Positions 15,133-19,649 of a stretch of DNA of 19,649 nucleotides are shown piece after piece. Positions within the stretch are counted from its first letter, which is position 1. Every line of letters starts with the position of its first letter. Position numbers and translations under genes: made by a program. A model generated the notes under the pieces. That model was not told the origin of the DNA. It worked only from the letters and a program-made list of their open reading frames with translations, and searched no databases. The stretch lies in the NCBI GenBank assembly GCA_013205455.1, contig JABMMO010000008.1:1-19649 (forward strand). Reading direction: 5' to 3'. This DNA comes from Actinomycetota bacterium (GTDB taxonomy: Bacteria; Actinomycetota; Actinomycetes; Nanopelagicales; Nanopelagicaceae).

Positions 15133-16279
15133 TTGGATCTTGATTCATAAAACGTTTTGGTGAAAATGGCGTTGGATCCATAAATGGCGTTTTTCCAAGG
15201 ATCTCGGCGGTAATTAGCTCTGCAGTAGCAGGCGCTAACACTATGCCCGCACCTTCATGTCCAGCAGCATGCCAAAGCCCTGAAATATTTCCATCTTCAC
15301 CAATGACTGGTAAATGGTCGGGTGCATAGGGTCTAAACCCGCGATAAGCGCGGAGTAATTGCACCTCTTTTAAGATTGGGAATACTGATATTGCTTGCCG
15401 GGCAAGTTGGCGGAGAATTGGAATTTCGAATTCACTTTTGAATCCAACTCGTTCGCGACTTGCACCAATTAAAATCGTACCGCTAGCAGTTCCTTCAACC
15501 ACAGCACTTGATTGGAGATCAGCTTCACCGCTTGCGATATTTGCAACATAGTCGGCGTCGTAAACTTTATGAAATATCAATTCCGGTGCTGGCACAGTAA
15601 CTAAAATGAAACCACGGCGAGGGGCAATAGGTAAATAAGAGCCCGCCAACTTTGCAATATCGCCAGCCCAAGTTCCAGTTGCATTTAAGACGATTGGAGA
15701 TGCATAAGTATTCTTATTTGTGGTTAATCCAGTTACTTGGCCATTCTTAGAATTAATTGCAATTACGTTTTCACCCTGTATGAATTCGCCACCACGTTTT
15801 TTTACGGCACGAATCATCTGTGCCGCCGCCAACATTGGTTGGCATTGCGCATCTTGCGGATAATGAACACCGTACTCAATAGTTGGCGAGATATGAGGTT
15901 CTAATTTTCTTAACTCTGCCGCGTTTACTTCCCTGGCATCAATTCCATTTTCACGCTGTGCTCTAGCTAATTTCTTTAAGCCAGCAATTCCAGTTTCACT
16001 TCGCGATATAACTACTCCACCTTTACCATCCAATTCGAAGCCGCCACCGATATCTTCATTTACTTCAAACCAAGCATTTCGGGAACGGAGCGCAAGTGTT
16101 AACTCCGGACTTGGCTCTTTATCGGAAACTAAAATATTTCCTTCACCAGCTCCAGATGTACCGCTGGCCACAGGGCCGCGATCAATGATTAAAACCCTTA
16201 GCCCAGCATTTGTTAAGGCGAGTGCGCACGATGCACCAACTACGCCAGCGCCAATCACGATGACATCGGGGGAGTTCAC
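15107..16279 (-). CDS. D-hydroxyproline dehydrogenase, DadA-like FAD catalytic subunit
   Basis: A 390 aa member of the glycine/D-amino acid oxidase (DAO) family: N-terminal FAD fold VIVIGAGVVGASCALALTNAG (glycines 10, 12, 15), the GTSGAGEGNIL flavin contact, and the C-terminal GLWHAAGHEGAGIVLAPATAELI typical of DadA/sarcosine oxidase beta-like proteins. It is expected to oxidise cis-4-hydroxy-D-proline to the pyrroline. It is the first gene of the minus-strand operon, starting with GTG 16279. TAGATT lies 6 nt upstream, which suggests a leaderless message. No signal peptide is apparent, so the complex is probably cytoplasmic or membrane-associated on the inner side. D-proline or another D-amino acid is the alternative substrate. 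Confidence 0.86.
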   Translation of the reverse strand: MNSPDVIVIGAGVVGASCALALTNAGLRVLIIDRGPVASGTSGAGEGNILVSDKEPSPELTLALRSRNAWFEVNEDIGGGFELDGKGGVVISRSETGIAGLKKLARAQRENGIDAREVNAAELRKLEPHISPTIEYGVHYPQDAQCQPMLAAAQMIRAVKKRGGEFIQGENVIAINSKNGQVTGLTTNKNTYASPIVLNATGTWAGDIAKLAGSYLPIAPRRGFILVTVPAPELIFHKVYDADYVANIASGEADLQSSAVVEGTASGTILIGASRERVGFKSEFEIPILRQLARQAISVFPILKEVQLLRAYRGFRPYAPDHLPVIGEDGNISGLWHAAGHEGAGIVLAPATAELITAEILGKTPFMDPTPFSPKRFMNQDPSAGVHVAS

Positions 16280-16285
16280 GCCTTA

Positions 16286-16291
16286 AATCTA
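16286..16291 (-). promoter_or_regulatory. Putative -10 element for a leaderless hydroxyproline operon transcript
   Basis: On the minus strand TAGATT (TANNNT class) ends 6 nt before GTG 16279. No good -35 hexamer was found at 16-18 nt. If correct, the five-gene operon begins with a message starting at its initiation codon. Confidence 0.4.
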
Positions 16292-16323
16292 CTAGCGGCG
16301 TGTCTAAGTGGCTCATCTAGCAT

Positions 16324-16339
16324 TAGAACAGATGTTCGG
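16324..16339 (+). promoter_or_regulatory. LexA binding site (SOS box) of recA
   Basis: The core GAAC-AGAT-GTTC (16326-16337) is a perfect inverted repeat around 4 nt. The 16-mer matches the actinobacterial/Gram-positive consensus TCGAACRNNYGTTCGA at 14 of 16 positions by my count. It lies 131 bp before the recA GTG, directly upstream of TAACCT (16341-16346), so LexA would cover the spacer of that promoter. It is also 44 bp upstream of the divergent hydroxyproline operon start. Confidence 0.85.
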
Positions 16340-16340
16340 G

Positions 16341-16346
16341 TAACCT
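16341..16346 (+). promoter_or_regulatory. Putative -10 element of the LexA-controlled recA promoter
   Basis: TAACCT fits TANNNT and begins 1 nt after the 16-mer SOS box. Transcription would start near 16353 and give a leader of about 118 nt. No clear -35 box is seen. In mycobacterial recA the LexA-dependent promoter is likewise the one farther from the gene. Confidence 0.45.
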
Positions 16347-16379
16347 ACTCATACCCAACCAAAGCGGTTCCACAGTTCC

Positions 16380-16398
16380 GTTAGGCCTAGCTCCTAAC
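16380..16398 (+). repeat. Inverted repeat in the recA upstream region
   Basis: GTTAGG, 7 nt (CCTAGCT), CCTAAC: a perfect 6-bp-arm dyad ending just before the RecA-NDp-type promoter. In a transcript from the LexA-controlled promoter it could form a small hairpin; as DNA it could be a regulator site. No T-run follows, so it is not a typical intrinsic terminator. Confidence 0.4.
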
Positions 16399-16420
16399 CG
16401 TCAGTGGCATTCCGTACCTT
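16398..16420 (+). promoter_or_regulatory. RecA-NDp-type LexA-independent damage promoter of recA
   Basis: The mycobacterial RecA-NDp motif is TTGTCRGTG, 8 nt, TANNNT. Here CCGTCAGTG (16398-16406) is followed by exactly 8 nt and TACCTT (16415-16420): 7 of 9 positions of the first block, with GTCAGTG intact, plus a full -10 match. Predicted transcription starts near 16427, about 44 nt before the GTG, close to the LexA-independent P1 of M. tuberculosis recA. In mycobacteria such promoters are activated by PafBC after DNA damage. Confidence 0.75.
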
Positions 16421-16432
16421 TTGGACAAACAA

Positions 16433-16445
16433 CGCTTGAAAAGCG
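16433..16445 (+). repeat. Small dyad in the recA leader
   Basis: CGCTT-GAA-AAGCG is a perfect 5-bp-arm inverted repeat just after the predicted RecA-NDp start and 9 nt before the ribosome-binding site. It may be a leader hairpin or protein site. It resembles the CGC...GCG arms of ClgR sites but has 7 nt instead of 5 between CGC and GCG. Confidence 0.3.
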
Positions 16446-16454
16446 ATAAGTGAA

Positions 16455-16463
16455 AAGGAAGAG
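16455..16463 (+). promoter_or_regulatory. Ribosome-binding site of recA
   Basis: A strong purine run AAGGAAGAGG-like sequence ends 7 nt before GTG 16471 and decides that start. It is the longest Shine-Dalgarno match in the window, fitting a highly expressed gene. Confidence 0.75.
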
Positions 16464-16470
16464 GTAAATC

Positions 16471-17556
16471 GTGGCTAAAGAAGCCAAAGAGTCGAACGAA
16501 CCTACGAGTCGTTCGACTGAGAAACAAAAAGCCCTAGATACAGCACTTGCCCAAATCGAGCGTCAGTTTGGTAAGGGCGCTGTGATGAAGATGAGCGAGC
16601 GATCAATCGCCGCAATTGAAGTTATCTCGACCGGTTCGGTCACCTTAGATATCGCACTTGGCATAGGTGGTTTACCACGAGGCCGCGTTGTTGAAATCTA
16701 TGGCCCAGAATCATCGGGTAAAACCACGCTAGCGCTTCATGTAATTGCTAACGCCCAACGAGCTGGCGGAATCGCCGCATTTATCGACGCAGAACATGCA
16801 TTTGATGCAGAGTATGCAAAGAAACTCGGCGTTGATATTGATGCGCTACTTGTTTCACAACCAGATACTGGTGAACAAGCTTTAGAAATTATGGATATGT
16901 TGATTCGTTCTGGCGCACTTGATGTTGTTGTCGTTGACTCGGTGGCAGCTCTTGTACCACGCGCTGAAATCGAAGGCGAGATGGGCGATAGCCATATGGG
17001 CTTACAAGCTCGCTTGATGTCGCAAGCGCTTCGAAAAATTACTGGCGCACTGCATCAATCTAAGACCACTGCAATTTTCATTAACCAACTCCGCGAAAAA
17101 ATTGGTGTTTTCTTTGGATCACCAGAAACTACAACTGGCGGTAAAGCACTTAAGTTTTACGCATCAATTCGATTAGATATCCGTCGTATTGAAACTCTAA
17201 AAGATGGCCAAGATGCTGTTGGTAACCGTACCCGCGTCAAAGTTGTCAAGAACAAAATGGCGCCACCATTTAAGCAAGCAGAGTTCGACATTCTTTACGG
17301 TCACGGTATTTCTCGCGAAGGCGGGCTACTTGATCAAGGTGCCGAGCTTGGCATTGTTAAGAAATCTGGAGCTTGGTATACCTATGAAGGCGACCAACTC
17401 GGTCAAGGAAAAGAGAACTCCCGTCAATTCCTGATCGATAATCCTGATTTAGCAAACGATATCGAAACCAAAATTCGCGCCCATTTTGCGGTAACTGAAT
17501 TCGATCCAGCGCTAGTAGCTGCGATTGATGAAGCTGCAGCGGACGTTGACTTCTAA
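16471..17556 (+). CDS. recA: Recombinase RecA
   Basis: RecA forms ATP-dependent filaments on single-stranded DNA for homologous recombination and triggers LexA self-cleavage in the SOS response. The 361 aa length is typical. Walker A is GPESSGKT at 78-85; other signatures are the conserved QIERQFGKGAVMKM start, VVVDSVAALVPRAEIEGEMGDSHMGLQARLMSQALRK with loop L1, and FINQLREKIGVFFGSPETTTGGKALKFYAS with loop L2. No intein interrupts it, unlike M. tuberculosis recA. The acidic tail ends DEAAADVDF. GTG start with a strong ribosome-binding site. Both a LexA box and a RecA-NDp-type promoter precede it. recX overlaps its 3' end. Confidence 0.98.
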   Translation: MAKEAKESNEPTSRSTEKQKALDTALAQIERQFGKGAVMKMSERSIAAIEVISTGSVTLDIALGIGGLPRGRVVEIYGPESSGKTTLALHVIANAQRAGGIAAFIDAEHAFDAEYAKKLGVDIDALLVSQPDTGEQALEIMDMLIRSGALDVVVVDSVAALVPRAEIEGEMGDSHMGLQARLMSQALRKITGALHQSKTTAIFINQLREKIGVFFGSPETTTGGKALKFYASIRLDIRRIETLKDGQDAVGNRTRVKVVKNKMAPPFKQAEFDILYGHGISREGGLLDQGAELGIVKKSGAWYTYEGDQLGQGKENSRQFLIDNPDLANDIETKIRAHFAVTEFDPALVAAIDEAAADVDF

Positions 17557-18034
17557 AACCGTCGAGAGTGATCCCTACTCTTTAGCCGAAACGATTGCGT
17601 TAATCGCACTCGGACCTCGCGCAAAGAGTAGGGGCGAACTCTTCGCTCATTTGAAAAAACGTGGTATCCCAGAAGATATTGCTAATGCCGTTCTTTTTCG
17701 ATTACAAGAACAAGGTTTGGTAAATGACGAAGAGTTTGCCCGTGCCTGGAGCGAATCAAGACAACGTGCGAAGAAATTATCGAAACGTGTCATTGCATCA
17801 GAGTTACAAGGTAAAGGCGTTTCATCTGATGTGATTGAGATCGTAATCGCAGAGATTGATGAGGAGGGCGAATATGAAAATGCCCTTGAATTTGCAACCC
17901 GAAAATTGCGCTCGGTATCTCGGTTTGAAACTGAAGTTATTTATCGAAGAGTCCATAGCGCCTTAATGCGAAAAGGTTATGGCTCATCTCTGATTAATCG
18001 GGTGCTCCGAGAATTAGATATTTCGCCTCGTTAG
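17528..18034 (+). CDS. recX: Regulatory protein RecX
   Basis: RecX binds and modulates RecA filaments. The 168 aa protein shows the three-helix tandem repeats of the family: ALGPRAKSRGELFAHLKKRGIPEDIANAVLFRLQEQGLVNDEEFARAWSESR with the hallmark L..(D)DE.FA.. segment, a second RVIASELQGKGVSSDVIEIVI, and a third MRKGYGSSLINRVLREL. The position right after recA settles the identity. The start is uncertain: ATG 17528 (used here) overlaps recA by 29 nt, TTG 17525 is one codon earlier, and TTG 17546 would give 162 aa. None has a clear ribosome-binding site, so translation is probably coupled to recA. Confidence 0.9.
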   Translation: MKLQRTLTSKTVESDPYSLAETIALIALGPRAKSRGELFAHLKKRGIPEDIANAVLFRLQEQGLVNDEEFARAWSESRQRAKKLSKRVIASELQGKGVSSDVIEIVIAEIDEEGEYENALEFATRKLRSVSRFETEVIYRRVHSALMRKGYGSSLINRVLRELDISPR

Positions 18035-18045
18035 CGGACCAGCCA

Positions 18046-18051
18046 TAAGAT
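18046..18051 (+). promoter_or_regulatory. Putative -10 element for a leaderless miaB transcript
   Basis: TAAGAT (TANNNT class) ends 7 nt before the miaB ATG in the 24 bp gap after recX, and there is no Shine-Dalgarno sequence. This would let miaB-miaA be expressed apart from recA-recX. Confidence 0.45.
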
Positions 18052-18058
18052 TGCGGCT

Positions 18059-19507
18059 ATGTCCGCGCCTCGTACCTATGTAATTCAAACTCTGGGTTGC
18101 CAGATGAATGTGCATGATTCTGAGCGAATTGCGGGCTCGCTAGATGCAGCTGGTTACTTGCCAGCGAAAGATGGCATTGACCCAGATTTAGTTGTTTTCA
18201 ATACATGTGCAGTTCGGGAAAATGCGGATAACAAACTTTACGGTCAACTCAGCTTCTTGGCGCCGGATAAAAAAGCCCGTCCGGGCATGCAGATTGCAGT
18301 TGGTGGTTGCTTAGCTCAAAAAGATCAAGGAAATATTATTGAGCGAGCGCCTTATGTAGATGTGGTTTTTGGAACCCATAATGTTGGTTCACTTCCGATG
18401 TTGTTAGAACGTGCTCGGATTGAGGAAGAGTCGCAAGTTGAAATATTGGAAGCGCTTGAGCATTTCCCGTCCACGTTGCCAGCTCGCCGTCACTCGGCAT
18501 TTTCAGCTTGGGTATCAGTCTCGGTGGGTTGTAATAACACTTGCACTTTCTGCATTGTGCCAGCGCTTCGCGGTCGCGAAAAAGATCGGCCGGCAAGTGA
18601 TATTTTGAAGGAAGTCCGGACATTAGTAGATCAAGGCGTTACTGAAATTACGCTATTGGGCCAGAACGTTAATGCTTACGGCGTTGATTTCAATGATCCC
18701 ACAGCATTTGCAAAGTTACTAAGAGAGTGCGGCAAAGTAGACGGTTTAGCGCGAGTTAGATTCATGTCGCCGCATCCGCGAGATTTCACTGATGATGTAA
18801 TTGCAGCGATGGCCGAAACCGAAAATGTGATGCCACATCTACACATGCCGTTGCAATCTGGCTCTAATTCAATTCTGCAAGCGATGCGTCGCTCATATCG
18901 AACCGATCGTTATCTTGGCATTATCGAAAAAGTTAGAAGCGCAATGCCAGCGGCAACAATTACTACCGACATAATTGTTGGATTTCCCGGAGAGAGCGAA
19001 GCAGATTTCCAAGGAACGCTAGATATCTGCACGCAGGCTAGGTTCTTAGCTGCCTACACATTCCAGTATTCAAAACGACCTGGCACACCTGCCGCCACAA
19101 TGGCTGGCCAAGTTCCGGAATCAGTTGTTGCCGAGCGTTACACCAGGCTGCATGAATTCCAGAGCGCAATTTCACTCTCAGTAAATCAAGAGCTGGTTGG
19201 TAAGAACGCCGAAGTCTTAGTTTCAGAATATGAAGGACGTCGCGATGGTGGCAAAGATCGAATGAGTGGCCGTTCTAAAGATTTCCGGTTGGTGCATTTC
19301 GATATCGACCCAGCAAATTCGCCACGTCCAGGTGATTTAGTAACTGTCGAGATTGGTGCGGCCAAAGCTTTCTTTGTTACTGCAACTGGGCTACCAAAAG
19401 AGGTTAAACGTTCGCGCGGCGGCGATGCATATGAGGCGCGGGTAGCAGAAGCGAAGAGCACCGGTGTAATGCTGGGGATTCCTACTTTGCCAAAGTACAA
19501 CTTTTAA
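18059..19507 (+). CDS. miaB: tRNA-2-methylthio-N6-dimethylallyladenosine synthase MiaB
   Basis: MiaB is a radical-SAM methylthiotransferase that adds a methylthio group to N6-isopentenyladenosine at position 37 of tRNAs reading UNN codons. The 482 aa chain has N-terminal MTTase cysteines C14 (TLGCQMNVHDSER), C50 (FNTCAVRENAD) and C84 (GGCLAQKD). The radical-SAM CxxxCxxC motif is C158, C162, C165 (GCNNTCTFCIVP). The LGQNVNAYG and MSPHPRDF segments follow, then a C-terminal TRAM domain (about 395-465). miaA, which makes its substrate modification, starts 1 nt after its stop. Confidence 0.96.
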   Translation: MSAPRTYVIQTLGCQMNVHDSERIAGSLDAAGYLPAKDGIDPDLVVFNTCAVRENADNKLYGQLSFLAPDKKARPGMQIAVGGCLAQKDQGNIIERAPYVDVVFGTHNVGSLPMLLERARIEEESQVEILEALEHFPSTLPARRHSAFSAWVSVSVGCNNTCTFCIVPALRGREKDRPASDILKEVRTLVDQGVTEITLLGQNVNAYGVDFNDPTAFAKLLRECGKVDGLARVRFMSPHPRDFTDDVIAAMAETENVMPHLHMPLQSGSNSILQAMRRSYRTDRYLGIIEKVRSAMPAATITTDIIVGFPGESEADFQGTLDICTQARFLAAYTFQYSKRPGTPAATMAGQVPESVVAERYTRLHEFQSAISLSVNQELVGKNAEVLVSEYEGRRDGGKDRMSGRSKDFRLVHFDIDPANSPRPGDLVTVEIGAAKAFFVTATGLPKEVKRSRGGDAYEARVAEAKSTGVMLGIPTLPKYNF

Positions 19508-19508
19508 T

Positions 19509-19649
19509 ATGACCTTAATTGTAATTTGTGGTGCGACCGCGACCGGAAAGAGTGATTTAGCAGTTGCGCTAGCTAAGGAAATAAAAGGCGAGATCGTTAA
19601 TGCAGATTCAATGCAGCTTTATAACGGGATGGATATCGGAACTGCAAAA
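19509..19649 (+). CDS. miaA: tRNA dimethylallyltransferase MiaA (3' end outside the window)
   Basis: The first 47 codons of MiaA are present and the frame runs to the window end. The P-loop GATATGKSDLA (about residues 8-18) and the family motif EIVNADSMQLYNGMDIGTAK are diagnostic. MiaA transfers a dimethylallyl group to A37 of tRNAs, giving the substrate of MiaB encoded just upstream. The ATG follows the miaB stop by 1 nt with no separate ribosome-binding site, so coupled translation is likely. Confidence 0.93.
   Translation, partial: MTLIVICGATATGKSDLAVALAKEIKGEIVNADSMQLYNGMDIGTAK

Noticed and set aside
13442..16279. Hydrogen cyanide synthase (HcnABC) or opine oxidase (OoxAB) operon
   Set aside because: The same three domain types occur there, but linkage to a proline racemase-family epimerase, a GSLGE-type deaminase and a semialdehyde dehydrogenase fits hydroxyproline breakdown much better.
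16380..16398. Intrinsic terminator between the catabolic operon and recA
   Set aside because: The stem is only 6 bp, no T-run follows on either strand, and both flanking genes start rather than end here.
16433..16445. ClgR binding site ahead of recA
   Set aside because: The arms CGC...GCG fit, but 7 nt lie between them instead of the 5 in the motif as I recall it; kept only as an unexplained dyad.
16471..17556. Intein in recA
   Set aside because: The reading frame has a normal 361 aa length and all conserved motifs are contiguous.
1..19649. CRISPR array, tRNA, rRNA, insertion sequence or prophage remnants
   Set aside because: No regularly spaced repeats, tRNA-like or rRNA-like sequence, transposase or integrase motifs were seen; the sequence is almost fully accounted for by coding genes.

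Overview
The window reads as chromosomal sequence from a streamlined, low-GC actinobacterium. By eye the GC is in the low-to-mid 40s percent (not computed). The best guess is the planktonic freshwater Nanopelagicales (acI: Planktophila/Nanopelagicus type). The reasons are the actinobacterial gene order thyX-dapA-rnj-ftsK-rodZ-like-rimO-pgsA-cinA-clgR-DUF3046-recA-recX-miaB-miaA, gaps of 0-50 bp between most genes, several 1-4 bp overlaps, and actinobacterial DNA-damage promoter motifs ahead of recA. The taxonomic placement is inference.

Region 1 (1-10088, all + strand) is conserved housekeeping: flavin-dependent thymidylate synthase (5' end probably outside the window), lysine-pathway DapA, RNase J, FtsK, a RodZ-like membrane HTH protein, the methylthiotransferase RimO, a PgsA-type phospholipid synthase, the CinA/PncC deamidase, the ClgR regulator, a TetR-family regulator and a DUF3046 protein.

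Region 2 (10125-16279) is a six-gene catabolic cassette placed between DUF3046 and recA, genes that normally lie close together in actinobacteria. One gene is on + (an aldehyde dehydrogenase of the alpha-ketoglutarate-semialdehyde type). Five are on - in a tight operon: a DadA-like FAD oxidase subunit, a small [2Fe-2S] subunit, an FAD/BFD-type subunit, a DHDPS-superfamily deaminase and a proline racemase-family epimerase. Together they make a complete trans-4-hydroxy-L-proline to 2-oxoglutarate route: epimerase, three-subunit D-hydroxyproline dehydrogenase, pyrroline-4-hydroxy-2-carboxylate deaminase, semialdehyde dehydrogenase. No transporter or dedicated regulator lies inside the cassette; the TetR gene just upstream is a candidate.

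Region 3 (16280-19649) begins with the longest non-coding stretch, 191 bp shared by the divergent hydroxyproline operon and recA. It holds a near-consensus LexA (SOS) box with a -10 element beside it, a very good match to the mycobacterial LexA-independent RecA-NDp (PafBC-type) promoter, two small dyads and a strong recA ribosome-binding site. Then come recA, recX, miaB and the first 47 codons of miaA, cut by the window end.

A recurring feature is a TANNNT hexamer 6-8 nt before the start codon of dapA, ftsK, rimO, miaB and the first gene of the hydroxyproline operon, suggesting leaderless transcripts. No rRNA, tRNA, insertion sequence, CRISPR array or prophage gene was seen.
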